Shown: positions 18,017 to 26,714, counted from the first letter of the stretch. The stretch is DNA of 64,000 bases from Candidatus Jettenia ecosi (GCA_005524015.1 SULG01000001.1:53263-117262); one strand, 5' to 3'. A program made the numbers and translations. The notes: a model not told the origin generated them from the letters alone.

Positions 18017-18373
18017 ATGCCATTTGAAGTTATCAGTTCATCAGGCAATCTGATAAGCATCAGGATAACGGGTGAATTAAAAAAAGCAGAGTCGGACCGG
18101 ATGCAAACAGTTGCCGCAGAAGTTATAAAAAGAGAAGGAAAGATAAAGATACTGGTGTTCCTGCAGAACTTTCTCGGATGGGAGAAAGGAGCTGATTGGG
18201 AGGATACCAGTTTTCAAGTAAAACACGATAGTGATATTGAAAAAATTGCCATTGTTGGAGATGAAAAGTGGAGAAATCTGGTATTAGCGTTTACCGGGAA
18301 ACCTTTCCGGTCAGTTGAAACAGAGTATTTTACTCCTTCACAACTTGAGCAGGCGCGTGCCTGGATTGCATGA
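18017..18373 (+). CDS. STAS/SpoIIAA-like domain protein
   Basis: The start is taken at ATG 18017 with AAGG eight bases upstream; an in-frame GTG at 18008 is the alternative. The 118-residue protein has the alternating pattern of the SpoIIAA-like family related to SEC14/STAS folds: NLISIRITGELKKAES, KIKILVFLQNFLGWEKGADWED and KIAIVGDEKWRNLVLAFTG, ending AWIA. There is no membrane segment. Members are thought to bind small lipophilic ligands or partner proteins, but the ligand is unknown. It stands alone, divergent from the HD-GYP pseudogene. Confidence 0.85.
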   Translation: MPFEVISSSGNLISIRITGELKKAESDRMQTVAAEVIKREGKIKILVFLQNFLGWEKGADWEDTSFQVKHDSDIEKIAIVGDEKWRNLVLAFTGKPFRSVETEYFTPSQLEQARAWIA

Positions 18374-18488
18374 GCAAAAGGAACCATAGTTCCGCCCGGT
18401 GCTTGTTATCGTAGTACAATGTGTGAATAATTATTTCCTGATAAAGTGAAGGGTGGAGACCACTCTTATTTCGATGTTTCTGCGTGTC

Positions 18489-18601
18489 CCTCTCACGCCG
18501 AGACCCACTATCGGTGACCCCAGGTTCGTTTCGGCGATGGGGTTTAATTCTTGTTTCGGTGAGAGGACTCACTGAGACATCTGATGAAAGGAGTCGTATC
18601 T
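18489..18601 (+). promoter_or_regulatory. Candidate structured 5' leader with sequestered ribosome site
   Basis: A long-range stem CCTCTCAC (18489-18496) / GTGAGAGG (18559-18566) encloses about 60 bases with further complementary pieces. Directly after it, GACTC (18566-18570) can pair with GAGTC (18591-18595), which overlaps the AAAGGAG ribosome site of the following lipoprotein gene. This could be a cis-regulatory RNA. I do not recognise it as a named riboswitch class. Confidence 0.35.
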
Positions 18602-18824
18602 ATGAAAAGACATTTGGTATGGTGCTGTATGATAGCCTATTTTGCCTGTTGCATTCATCTTATCGGCTGTGGGAGGGGGTGGAACAGAGATTAAACAGAC
18701 AACAACGAATTCCAGTCTGGGACAAGAATTACAGGATCTCGATGCAGCATATCAGAAGAAGATAATAACAGAGAAAGAATACAAAAATGCAAAAGAAAAA
18801 TTGCTAAAAAAGTATGCAAAATAG
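18602..18824 (+). pseudogene. SHOCT-domain lipoprotein with a +1 frameshift in a G-rich run
   Basis: ATG 18602 has an ideal AAAGGAG site eight bases upstream. It starts MKRHLVWCCMIAYFACC and reaches a lipobox-like LIGC. That frame stops soon after. The next frame continues GGGTEIKQTTTNSS and then gives the SHOCT-type helical tail LGQELQDLDAAYQKKIITEKEYKNAKEKL, ending at 18824. Dropping one G from the TGTGGGAGGGGG stretch would fuse signal and domain. It is either a real frameshift or an assembly error. If intact it would be a lipid-anchored small protein of unknown role. Confidence 0.65.
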
Positions 18825-19103
18825 AAAAGGGAAAAAATTGATGAATTTTATCGTCTGGAATATCAGTAGTATTATGCAGATTGTTGACGGGATTGGTGGT
18901 TATGGGAAGAGGTTTTGGTATTAAAGGAGGATTTGACTGTTAGATTATTGGGGGGGGCTTGTTGCGGTTGCATTACTAACCTTTATTGGGCATGTTACCT
19001 TTCATAATCTTGGGGAATGTTGTTATTGCGGTAGTTAACTGAGTAATACTTGTTTCAATTATTCGCTAATGTTATATTAAAAAATGACAAAAGGAGGAAA
19101 CCA

Positions 19104-19595
19104 ATGAATATAAGAAGTAAAAATAAACTCTTATGTATAGGATTTGTTGCGATCATGACATTGGCCGTTACTGCGTCTGCGCAGGATAAACCGGCGGACA
19201 ACATGCAAATAGTCATCGAGAAGGTACGCGCAGACAAGAAGCTCCTTGTTGCGGATAACATGCAGCTTACGGAGGCTGAGGCGAAGGCCTTCTGGCCTGT
19301 CTATAATCAGTATCAGAATGAATTATTCCTTCTTCGCGTACGCACCGCGAAATTGATCGGGGACTATAGGGATGCCTATGACAAGATGACCAATGATACT
19401 GCCAAAAAATTGCTTGATGAGTATATAAACATCGAGACGCTGGCGCTGAAGCTCCGCAAGGTGTATCTCCCCAAGTTCCGCGAGGTATTGCCTGATGCCA
19501 AGGTGGTACGCTACTACCAGATTGAGAACAAGATATATGCGGCGCTGGTTTATGAAATTGCTGTGAACATACCTCTCATAAAAACGGATAAGTAA
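19104..19595 (+). CDS. Exported hypothetical protein
   Basis: The start is ATG 19104, ten bases after an AAAGGAGG site. The 163-residue product has a clear signal peptide (LLCIGFVAIMTLAVTASAQ) with probable cleavage after ASA. The mature part is helical and charged, with LTEAEAKAFWPVYNQYQNEL and KVYLPKFREVLPDAKVVRYYQIENK. This pattern recurs in small periplasmic proteins of unknown function that loosely resemble CpxP/Spy-like helical proteins. It lies 24 bases before the YSC84 gene on the same strand, so the two are probably co-transcribed. The function is not known. Confidence 0.8.
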   Translation: MNIRSKNKLLCIGFVAIMTLAVTASAQDKPADNMQIVIEKVRADKKLLVADNMQLTEAEAKAFWPVYNQYQNELFLLRVRTAKLIGDYRDAYDKMTNDTAKKLLDEYINIETLALKLRKVYLPKFREVLPDAKVVRYYQIENKIYAALVYEIAVNIPLIKTDK

Positions 19596-19619
19596 TCATT
19601 CAAAAAGGAGAATATAATT

Positions 19620-20177
19620 ATGAGACACATTCATTTGACAGTCATTCTTTTCATACTTGCATTCACTACGGGCATAGTTATGTGTGAAAATCCAGCCGGA
19701 GCGGCTACCGCGGAGGAAATTGACCGTAAAGTCAAAAACACCCTGGAGAATTTGTATTCGAAATCTCCGGCAGCTAAGGCGCTGGGAGAAAAGGCAAGTG
19801 GTATTCTCGTCTTTCCGAGCGTTGTCAAAGGGGGGTTTATTGTAGGTGGACAATATGGAGAGGGCGCTCTCCTTAAGGGTGGAAATACTGCCGGATATTA
19901 CAATACTGTTCAGCTTTCGTATGGACTGCAAGCAGGCGCACAGAAATATGGATATGTGCTGTTTTTCATGAGCGACTCTGCAATGTCCTGGCTCGACAGG
20001 AGTGACGGCTGGGAGCTTGGGGTTGGCCCGAGCATCGTAGTTATGGATATAGGTGCAGCCAAAGCGATGACAACCACAACTTTACAATCACAGATATATG
20101 CGTTTTTCATCGATCAGAAGGGATTGATGGCAGGTATTGGCTTGCAGGGCACAAAAGTCACAAAAATAAACAAGTAA
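19620..20177 (+). CDS. YSC84/SYLF-domain exported protein
   Basis: A signal peptide (residues 1-28, ending AGAA) is followed by a SYLF/Ysc84-type lipid-binding domain: KALGEKASGILVFPSVVKGGFIVGGQYGEGALL, YYNTVQLSYGLQAGAQKYGYVLFFMS, and WELGVGPSIVVMDIGAAK. The 185-residue length is typical of bacterial members such as BPSL1445. These proteins are periplasmic or envelope-associated and are thought to bind lipids. The ribosome site AAAAAGGAG precedes the start. It follows the exported helical protein gene closely. Its physiological role here is unknown. Confidence 0.9.
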   Translation: MRHIHLTVILFILAFTTGIVMCENPAGAATAEEIDRKVKNTLENLYSKSPAAKALGEKASGILVFPSVVKGGFIVGGQYGEGALLKGGNTAGYYNTVQLSYGLQAGAQKYGYVLFFMSDSAMSWLDRSDGWELGVGPSIVVMDIGAAKAMTTTTLQSQIYAFFIDQKGLMAGIGLQGTKVTKINK

Positions 20178-20340
20178 TTGTGAAACTTTTCAGATTTCAT
20201 GCTTCGGATTTTGTCTCTCCCGGCTCGTTCGGGTTAGGTGTTAAAAAAATAGGAAGATTGGGAGAAGAGGAGAAAATAACGATGTGCTTTTTGTTGTCAT
20301 ATTCTTAACAATACGGTAAACAGTAAGAAAGGAGTTAACG

Positions 20341-20907
20341 ATGATCAGAAAGATACTTATAGGAATATTCTTTGCTTTGGCAATAATAGCGCCGACACAG
20401 GCAAAGGAAATCGGCGGTATGAACTTGCCTGACACGATCATGGCAGGTAAGGAAGATCTCAATTTGAACGGGGCAGGGCTGCGCAAAAAATATTTTGTGA
20501 AGGTTTATGCAGGAGGGCTTTATCTCAGAAACAAAGAAAGTGATGCGAAAAAGATTGTCAATGCTGATGAGCCTATGGCAATCCGGATGCAGTTTATCTA
20601 TGATGGAGTTTCCGGCAAAGAACTGGTTGATGCGTGGAACGAAGGATTTGCTAATGCCACCATGGGGAACCTTGACCCTATCAAGGAAGGCATTGATACA
20701 TTTAATTCTTTCTTCACAGAAGAAGTCCGAAAAGGGGATATTTATGATATTATCTACGCTCCGGGAGAAGGAGTACACGTATATAGGAAAGGAAAACCGA
20801 TGGGAACAATCAGCGGACTTGATTTTAAAAAGGCCTTGTTTGCCATCTGGCTAGGGGAAAAGCCCGCTGATAATTCACTCAAACAGGGTATGCTAGGAAA
20901 AAAATAG
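20341..20907 (+). CDS. Chalcone-isomerase-like periplasmic protein
   Basis: The 188-residue protein begins with a signal peptide (ILIGIFFALAIIAPTQAKE) and then matches the bacterial chalcone isomerase-like family: GMNLPDTIMAGKEDLNLNGAGLRKKYFVKVYAGGLYL, a central DAWNEGFAN, and GEGVHVYRKGKPMGTISGLDFKKALFAIWLG near the end. Bacterial members lack a proven chalcone isomerase role and are probably fatty-acid or small-ligand binding proteins. AAGAAAGGAG lies upstream of the ATG. It follows the YSC84 gene after about 160 bases on the same strand. Confidence 0.88.
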   Translation: MIRKILIGIFFALAIIAPTQAKEIGGMNLPDTIMAGKEDLNLNGAGLRKKYFVKVYAGGLYLRNKESDAKKIVNADEPMAIRMQFIYDGVSGKELVDAWNEGFANATMGNLDPIKEGIDTFNSFFTEEVRKGDIYDIIYAPGEGVHVYRKGKPMGTISGLDFKKALFAIWLGEKPADNSLKQGMLGKK

Positions 20908-20944
20908 AACCTGCTGAAATTCCTGGAATGGCGCAAGACGATAA

Positions 20945-21010
20945 TAAGTACCAGATCACAAGTTTTTTTACATTTCCCTTTATCAGGAGAATACAGAATT
21001 CAGAAGCCAG
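20945..21010 (+). repeat. TAAGTACC-family MITE, half copy
   Basis: The sequence begins TAAGTACCAGATCACAAGTT and continues with an A-rich stretch and GAATTCAGAAGCCAGAATAC, matching one end of the 169-bp element at 56027-56195. No matching right end is visible nearby, so it is a truncated copy. Confidence 0.65.
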
Positions 21011-21167
21011 AATACAGGAGACAGCTTATTGTGTATCATGTATCCCATAAACTGAATTTGCACCATCTTTGCCCGTTATTGTGGGGGCTTTTTCCAAAGC
21101 AACCTCTTGTGGAAATGCTAGAATGAACAACCCTCTTTGTCTCCCTTTGATAAGGGGAGTTACTTCG

Positions 21168-21195
21168 GTAGAGACGTAAGATTTTACGTCTCTAC
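21168..21195. repeat. GTAGAGAC-family inverted repeat, copy 1
   Basis: The arms GTAGAGACGTAA (21168-21179) and TTACGTCTCTAC (21184-21195) are exact reverse complements around four bases. Related palindromes occur at 22210, 22453, 22558 and 31992. Confidence 0.8.
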
Positions 21196-21501
21196 TCTTG
21201 CAATGACAAGATATTGCTCTCTTTTGAGATAATCCTGTGTTACTCCATGGTACGGATAGAAGTGCGGGTAAGAATGAGTTCTGAAGGAAGAAGAAATATA
21301 GTAAAGTATGCAAATATTTCTGTACAGATAACTTGAGACCGTTGTTGGACAAACTGGGAAGCAACCAAGGGCGTTATGGTGTATAAAGTTAACCTTTCGT
21401 GATAAGAGATTCAAACCATCGTGACAGAAGCGATTTTGGAAAAGCACTTATAAAATAAGGATAATTTTTCATGTGATAAGTTTTCGGACGACGAGGTTAT
21501 T

Positions 21502-22152
21502 ATGGCAAGAGACCAAATACCTGATAAAAAAGAACGCTTCAAACATTTTATTGAGCTGGCGACAACAGTTATTATCGCCCTTGCGACACTATCTTCAGCA
21601 TGGTGCACCTATCAGGCTACAAAGTGGGGAGGGATTCAGATATTTCGATTGAGTGAAGTAAATGACTTAGGACGCAGGAGTTCAGAAAAAACGGCGCATG
21701 CCGGACAAATGCGCATGATAGATGGGATACTCTTTGTTGAGTATCTTAAAGCCAACAGCCGTAACCAAAAATCTCTTGCTGACTTCTTTTATCAACGTTT
21801 CAGACCCGAAGCAAAACGGGCAACTGATGCATGGCTTGCTACCAGACCAATCGAGAATCCCCGGGCGCCGTCGCATCCTTTTATGATGGAGGAATACAGA
21901 CTTGAACCGGAACAAGAAGCAAAACGGCTGAACGAAGAATCGGCACAGAAGCATGAGGAAGCCAGACAAGCTAACCAAAATTCCGATAATTACATTATGC
22001 TTACGGTACTCTTTGCGTCCGTCATGTTCTTTGGTGGTATCTCAACGCAGTTTGACATTCTCAGGTATAGAATTACGTTGACAGTCATTAGTGGAATACT
22101 ACTTTGTGCAGCCCTCGGAATGTTGTGTACGAACCCTATCGCATTTGAGTAA
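21502..22152 (+). CDS. Membrane protein of unknown function
   Basis: The 216-residue protein has one hydrophobic segment near residues 20-38 (TTVIIALATLSSAWCTYQA), a long charged middle with coiled-coil character (EYRLEPEQEAKRLNEESAQKH), and two more membrane segments near the C-terminus (YIMLTVLFASVMFFGGIST and LTVISGILLCAALGML). This layout resembles small DUF4337-like bacterial membrane proteins, but the match is weak. No catalytic motif is visible. It stands alone between two repeat-rich gaps. Confidence 0.7.
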   Translation: MARDQIPDKKERFKHFIELATTVIIALATLSSAWCTYQATKWGGIQIFRLSEVNDLGRRSSEKTAHAGQMRMIDGILFVEYLKANSRNQKSLADFFYQRFRPEAKRATDAWLATRPIENPRAPSHPFMMEEYRLEPEQEAKRLNEESAQKHEEARQANQNSDNYIMLTVLFASVMFFGGISTQFDILRYRITLTVISGILLCAALGMLCTNPIAFE

Positions 22153-22209
22153 AGAATAGTGTCAGGTTAGCCATTCCATGTATGGATGTTTTGGTTGTGA
22201 TGTAAGCTA

Positions 22210-22240
22210 TGGAGAGACAGGTTTAAAACCTGTCTCTCCA
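22210..22240. repeat. GAGAGACAGGTTT palindrome, 15-bp arms
   Basis: TGGAGAGACAGGTTT (22210-22224), one A, then its exact reverse complement (22226-22240). It is related in sequence to the palindrome at 22558-22586. Confidence 0.85.
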
Positions 22241-22299
22241 CTAGGAGTTCAACGGTGCGATTCATCTTGCAAGACTAAATCAACCGTGTAGTAAGAGAA

Positions 22300-22450
22300 C
22301 CCCGAAGGGGAAACATGATTATAGAAAATACGGTAAACAACACCTAATCCCGAAGGGATGACATCTCAACGCAGATATCCTATGTCACCCCTTTGGGGTT
22401 CAAAATCCTTTTCTCTCTCGTTTGCTATAATCATGACATCCCTACGGGAT
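22300..22450. repeat. CCCGAAGGG/TATAATCAT element, copy 1
   Basis: The left end CCCCGAAGGGG is followed by AAACATGATTATAG; the right end is CTATAATCATGACATC followed by CCTACGGGAT. The ends are inverted repeats of about 24 bases. An inner pair (TCCCGAAGGGA and ACCCCTTTGGGGT) is nested inside. The same layout recurs at 31621-31815. Confidence 0.7.
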
Positions 22451-22452
22451 TA

Positions 22453-22480
22453 GTAGAGACGCAACATCTTGCGTCTGTAC
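22453..22480. repeat. GTAGAGAC-family inverted repeat, copy 2
   Basis: GTAGAGACGCAA and TTGCGTCTGTAC form arms with one mismatch, around CATC. It directly follows the CCCGAAGGG element. Confidence 0.75.
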
Positions 22481-22557
22481 CATTGCACAATCTTGCGTCT
22501 CCAGAATCTTGCATCTGTACCATTGCACAATCTTGTGTTTCTCCGCGTGTTTCAGGT

Positions 22558-22586
22558 GTAGAGACAGGTTTCAAACCTGTCTCTAT
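22558..22586. repeat. GTAGAGAC-family inverted repeat, copy 3
   Basis: TAGAGACAGGTTT and AAACCTGTCTCTA are perfect 13-base arms around one C. It shares its core with the palindrome at 22210-22240. Confidence 0.8.
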
Positions 22587-22756
22587 GGTAAAGATTGATC
22601 ACTCTAACGGAGTGCATGTGGTTTACAAAACTTCGTCGTCGGCATATACTGTCCGGTTTCAGTCGTTGATCAATATAGCTGCGGCTTGATTTGTTATGTT
22701 TTCCATTGCTATATTATTACACTACTATTTACAGACAGAAGGGAGGAGTTACGAGT

Positions 22757-24712
22757 ATGAAAGTAGTACAGCTTTGTAACGTGATATTTACCGGTTTTCT
22801 CTGTACTGGCATAGCGCTGGCGGGATACGCTGCTGAAAACGTTACTACGGACGTCGGCACATTCCATAAAGAAGCCGCCGAGAAGGCATTTCCCAAGCGG
22901 CCATACTCACCTTACGCAGGCCGCAATTTCCCGACGCGGCCGTTTTTCGGCGATACGCACCTGCACACCTCATTCTCGTTTGACGCAGGCGCATTCGGCT
23001 GCCGCCTTTCCCCGAAGGACGCATACCGCTTAGCCAAAGGCGAGGATATCATGGCTTCCAGCGGCCAGCATGTAAAGCTGTCCCGGCCGCTTGACTTTCT
23101 CGTGGTTGCCGACCACTCTGATAATATGGGTTTTTTCCCGCAACTATTGAGGGGCAATCCTAATGTACTGGCAGACCCACAAGGCCGGAAATGGTATGAG
23201 ATGATCCAGAATGGCAAGGGCGCTGATGCAGCGGTCGAGATGATCATTGCTTTCTCCCAGGGAACATTCCCGAAGGCCCTGCTTTCTTTCCCCGGCACTG
23301 CGACCTACCGCTCGGCCTGGCGGGAAACAATCAATGCAGCAGAAGAGGCGAACGATTCCGGTCGCTTTACTGCCTTCATTGGCTACGAGTGGACATCTAA
23401 CACCGGCGGGAACAACCTGCACCGCAATGTGATCTTCCGCGATAGCGGCGCAAAGGCAGGACTGGTTGAGCCTTTCATCACGATGAAACCATACGGCAGC
23501 GATAATCCCCGTGACCTGTGGAAATGGATGGCTGCTTACGAAAAGAAGACCGGCGGCGACGTGCTTGCCATTGCACACAACGGCAACCTGAGCAACGGAC
23601 GCATGTTCCCGATTATTGAGTCATTTACCGGTAAGCCGATTGACTACGAGTATGCCAGGAACAGGACACGCTGGGAGCGCCTCTACGAGGCCACGCAGAT
23701 AAAGGGTGACGGTGAGGCGCATCCATTTCTTTCTCCAAACGACGAGTTTGCCAATTTCGAGCGTTGGGACAAGGGCAATCTGGACCTCAGCGAACTTAAA
23801 AAGCCGGAGATGCTGGAGTTCGAGTATGCCCGTTCGGCGCTGAAAAACGGCCTTAAGATTGAGCAACAGCTCGGCATCAATCCATATAAGTTTGGGATGA
23901 TAGGTTCGACGGATGCACATACTGGACTCGCAGCGATCGAAGAGGAGAATTTCTTTGGGAAAACGTCCAGTTCAGAACCAAGTTCGACTCGTGCTAATCA
24001 TCCGTTTATAAAGACGGAAAAGGCTACCATTATGGGTTGGGAACAGACCGCTTCCGGCTACGCCGCTGTATGGGCGACTGAAAACACCCGCGAATCGCTC
24101 TTTGATGCCATGGAGCGCCGCGAGACTTATGCCACCACTGGTCCTCGTATGATTGTGCGCTTCTTTGGCGGATGGGAATTTGATGCGAAGGACGCGCAGA
24201 CGCGCAATCCCGGCGCCATAGGTTACACGAAGGGTGTCCCGATGGGGGGAGACCTTAGCGTGGCGCCTACCGACAAGTCTCCAACATTCCTTGTCGCAGC
24301 ACTTAAAGACCCCATCGGCGCTAACCTTGACCGCATCCAGATTATCAAAGGCTGGCTCGATGAGAAAGGTGAAGTACACGAGAAAATATACGACGTGGTA
24401 TGGAGCGATACCAACGGACGCAAAACGGATACTGAAACAGGAAAGATTCTACCCGTGGGAAATACTGTTGATATTCAGAATGCTACCTGGACAAATACAA
24501 TTGGCGATCCGGAGCTGATCACCGTATGGAAGGATCCGGACTTCAATCCAAAACATCGGGCATTCTACTATGCGCGCGTGATCGAAATCCCGACACCCCG
24601 ATGGACAACGTATGATGCTAAGAGATTTGGTATTGAACTATCAAAGGAAGCCCCCATGACCACTCAGGAAAGGGCATATACATCACCTATTTGGTATACG
24701 CCAGGGAAATAA
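22757..24712 (+). CDS. DUF3604 domain protein, exported
   Basis: The start is ATG 22757, behind GGGAGG; the frame is open 22 codons further without a site. The 651-residue protein has a signal peptide (about 1-24, FLCTGIALAGYAAE). It then matches the DUF3604 family over its length: RPFFGDTHLHTSFSFDAGAFG, DFLVVADHSDNMGF, GYEWTS, IAHNGNLSNG, GMIGSTDAHTGLA and the YATTGPRM segment. The HLHTS, ADHSD, HNGN and DAH motifs resemble a PHP-type metal-hydrolase site, so a metal-dependent hydrolase is a fair guess, but no activity is established. It overlaps or abuts a PpiC-type isomerase gene and a HupE-like gene downstream. GC content is higher than in the flanking repeats. Confidence 0.9.
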   Translation: MKVVQLCNVIFTGFLCTGIALAGYAAENVTTDVGTFHKEAAEKAFPKRPYSPYAGRNFPTRPFFGDTHLHTSFSFDAGAFGCRLSPKDAYRLAKGEDIMASSGQHVKLSRPLDFLVVADHSDNMGFFPQLLRGNPNVLADPQGRKWYEMIQNGKGADAAVEMIIAFSQGTFPKALLSFPGTATYRSAWRETINAAEEANDSGRFTAFIGYEWTSNTGGNNLHRNVIFRDSGAKAGLVEPFITMKPYGSDNPRDLWKWMAAYEKKTGGDVLAIAHNGNLSNGRMFPIIESFTGKPIDYEYARNRTRWERLYEATQIKGDGEAHPFLSPNDEFANFERWDKGNLDLSELKKPEMLEFEYARSALKNGLKIEQQLGINPYKFGMIGSTDAHTGLAAIEEENFFGKTSSSEPSSTRANHPFIKTEKATIMGWEQTASGYAAVWATENTRESLFDAMERRETYATTGPRMIVRFFGGWEFDAKDAQTRNPGAIGYTKGVPMGGDLSVAPTDKSPTFLVAALKDPIGANLDRIQIIKGWLDEKGEVHEKIYDVVWSDTNGRKTDTETGKILPVGNTVDIQNATWTNTIGDPELITVWKDPDFNPKHRAFYYARVIEIPTPRWTTYDAKRFGIELSKEAPMTTQERAYTSPIWYTPGK

Positions 24713-24717
24713 CGCCA

Positions 24718-25692
24718 ATGAACAATAACCTGGAAGGAGCGGATGCCCTCGAAAGGGGGCGCCCGCTTTCACAAACACCACACGTGATGAGCGAGGTTGA
24801 TAATTGTTGTGGTACTACTTCAAAACTACTGCTCATGATTTCCCGTCTGTTGCGTGAACCTTTGGTTCATTTCCTGATACTCGGCGCTGTACTTTTTTGT
24901 ATCTCCATTATGGTTAACCAGGGCGATAATAAGGAGAAAGAAGATGTCCCGGTGGCCATAACACACGGGCGCATCCGGCAACTGCGTGAAACGTTTACGG
25001 CGCAGAGGGGGCGCTCACCCACAGAGGAAGAACTGCATGAAATCGTCGAAGATCGTATCCGGGAGGAAATCCTTTACCGTGAAGCCATGCATCTGGGACT
25101 GGATCGTGACGATACTATTATACGGCGTCGGCTTGCCCAGAAGATGCAGTTTTTATACGAAGACCTGCTGACAGTAAAAGACCCAACTGACTCTGAGTTG
25201 CAGCAATATTTCACAGCGCATGCTGACTGCTATCGTCAGCCGGACCGAGTTAGCTTTGCTCATATCTATTTTAGCACAGACCGTCGTGGTATTGTCGAGA
25301 CGGAGAAGACTGCACAGGCATTGCTGAGCGATTTACGGAAAGAATCAATTTCTTTTGAGCCGTCCGATCTCGGTGATCCTTTTCTCCTGCAGTACGATTA
25401 CCAGCAGTATTCCGAACAAGAAGTTGCAGAACTTTTTGGGAATGACTTTGCCAGAGCGGTGTTTTCTCTGAAGACGGGCGAGTGGGAAGGTCCTGTGCTA
25501 TCCAGTTACGGCATCCATCTGGTCAGGGTTTTCGAACGTCTGGAAGGCCGGATGCCATCGCTGGCAGATATACGCAGTGAGGTCGAGAATGATTGGCGGT
25601 ACGCACGGCGTCAGGAAACAAACGTCGCGGCATATCAACGCCTTCGTGAACGGTATGAGGTAGTATTTGAAAAGGGGGAATCTGCACCGTGA
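24718..25692 (+). CDS. Membrane-anchored parvulin-type peptidyl-prolyl isomerase
   Basis: The start is uncertain; ATG 24718 is six bases after the DUF3604 stop, but 24691 and 24787 are also in frame and none has a strong ribosome site. One membrane segment (EPLVHFLILGAVLFCISIMV) is followed by a SurA/PpiC-like chaperone part (GRIRQLRETF, EEELHEIVEDRIREEILYREA) and a parvulin-like region (RVSFAHIYFS, GEWEGPVLSSYGIHLVRVFER). It is predicted to help fold exported proteins. It sits between DUF3604 and HupE-like genes and overlaps the latter by 4 bases, so the three are one operon. Such PpiC genes recur next to DUF3604 genes, which suggests the isomerase serves that partner. Confidence 0.87.
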   Translation: MNNNLEGADALERGRPLSQTPHVMSEVDNCCGTTSKLLLMISRLLREPLVHFLILGAVLFCISIMVNQGDNKEKEDVPVAITHGRIRQLRETFTAQRGRSPTEEELHEIVEDRIREEILYREAMHLGLDRDDTIIRRRLAQKMQFLYEDLLTVKDPTDSELQQYFTAHADCYRQPDRVSFAHIYFSTDRRGIVETEKTAQALLSDLRKESISFEPSDLGDPFLLQYDYQQYSEQEVAELFGNDFARAVFSLKTGEWEGPVLSSYGIHLVRVFERLEGRMPSLADIRSEVENDWRYARRQETNVAAYQRLRERYEVVFEKGESAP

Positions 25693-26714
25693 AGAGCAAA
25701 AGGCTCTTTATTTTTATCCTTTGTGTTCAAATCTCCTTTTTGTCTTTTTGGAGTTTTTTGGTAACCTCACGACTCGAAGCTCATGAGGTGCGGCCGGCAT
25801 ACCTCCAATTGACAGAGATGCAGCCAGGCCGGTATGCTGTGCTTTGGAAGGTACCTGCACGCGGAGATATGGTACTGCACCTGGAGCCGGAACTGCCTGT
25901 TCAATGCAAAATGGTCGGTGTGCCTCAGAGAGAATTTACAACTGGCGCCAGGGTTATGCGTTGGACTATAGATTGCGGCCTACAAGGACTTACGAATGGT
26001 ACCATTTCTATTCATGGGCTTCGCAAAACGATGACGGACGTCCTGGTACAAATAGAGCGTCTGGATGGATCATCTCAAACAACGATCTTACAGCCTGAAT
26101 CACCCTCGCTTGACCTGAATGCTGAATCGCTTGCATCTATTCCTGTAGTGGGTTACTTAAAGTTAGGTATAGAACACATCCTCTTGGGAATAGATCATTT
26201 ACTCTTTATTCTTGGATTAATTCTTATCGTAGGCAGACGGTGGAGACTCCTTGTCAAGACTATTACTTCTTTTACCGCTGCTCATAGCATTACCCTTGCA
26301 CTGGCAATGCTTAACGTAGTACGGGTACCTCAGGCCCCTGTAGAAGCGGTTATTGCATTGAGCATCATGTTTGTTGCCGCAGAGGCGCTCCATATACGTC
26401 AAGGGAGGCATAGTCTGGCAATGCGTTCACCCTGGATTGTTGCCTTTATCTTTGGTCTACTCCATGGGTTTGGATTTGCAGGCGCCCTGTCAGAGATTGG
26501 TTTGCCTCAGGATTCAGTTGCGTTAGCGCTGCTTTTTTTCAACATCGGAGTTGAAATCGGTCAGCTCTTATTCGTTATTACGATAAAATTGATAATAAAA
26601 GCCTTGAAGCAAATCCCTGTGAATTGGCCAACATGGGCTGAACTGGTACCACCATATATGATCGGCGGGTTAGCAGCCTTCTGGACGATTCAGCGTGTTG
26701 TGTCTTTTCTGTAA
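25689..26714 (+). CDS. HupE/UreJ-family membrane protein
   Basis: The start is GTG 25689, overlapping the stop of the preceding gene (GTGA). After a signal-like segment the 341-residue protein has a soluble N-terminal domain beginning HEVRPAYLQLTEMQPGRYAVLWKVP. It then has a six- to seven-helix membrane domain with GIEHILLGIDHLLFILGLIL, SFTAAHSITLALA and FGLLHGFGFAGALSEIGLP. The histidine-rich helices (GIDHLLF, HSITL, LLHGFGFA) are typical of HupE/UreJ proteins, some of which carry nickel or cobalt. The metal here is not known. It is the last gene of the DUF3604-PpiC-HupE group. Confidence 0.9.
   Translation: MKSKRLFIFILCVQISFLSFWSFLVTSRLEAHEVRPAYLQLTEMQPGRYAVLWKVPARGDMVLHLEPELPVQCKMVGVPQREFTTGARVMRWTIDCGLQGLTNGTISIHGLRKTMTDVLVQIERLDGSSQTTILQPESPSLDLNAESLASIPVVGYLKLGIEHILLGIDHLLFILGLILIVGRRWRLLVKTITSFTAAHSITLALAMLNVVRVPQAPVEAVIALSIMFVAAEALHIRQGRHSLAMRSPWIVAFIFGLLHGFGFAGALSEIGLPQDSVALALLFFNIGVEIGQLLFVITIKLIIKALKQIPVNWPTWAELVPPYMIGGLAAFWTIQRVVSFL

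Larger units (their letters stand above)
20908..21501. other. Intergenic region with MITE half-copy and REP palindrome
   Basis: No gene is supported in these 594 bases. A half-copy of the TAAGTACC element begins at 20945, and an inverted repeat with GTAGAGACGTAA arms lies at 21168-21195. Small frames on both strands run through these repeats and are not credible. Confidence 0.6.
22153..22756. other. Repeat cluster upstream of the DUF3604 gene
   Basis: About 600 bases contain only repeats: a perfect 15-bp-arm palindrome (22210-22240), a CCCGAAGGG/TATAATCAT element (22300-22450) and two more GTAGAGAC-type palindromes (22453-22480 and 22558-22586). A 98-codon frame at 22393-22689 runs through them and is rejected. 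Confidence 0.7.

Noticed and set aside
18825..19103. Small membrane protein relic around 18840-19040
   Set aside because: Fragments such as GGLVAVALLTFIGHV appear in one frame but are broken by stops; no family could be named.
22393..22689. 98-codon frame
   Set aside because: It crosses several GTAGAGAC repeats and ends next to the DUF3604 leader; composition is repeat-driven.
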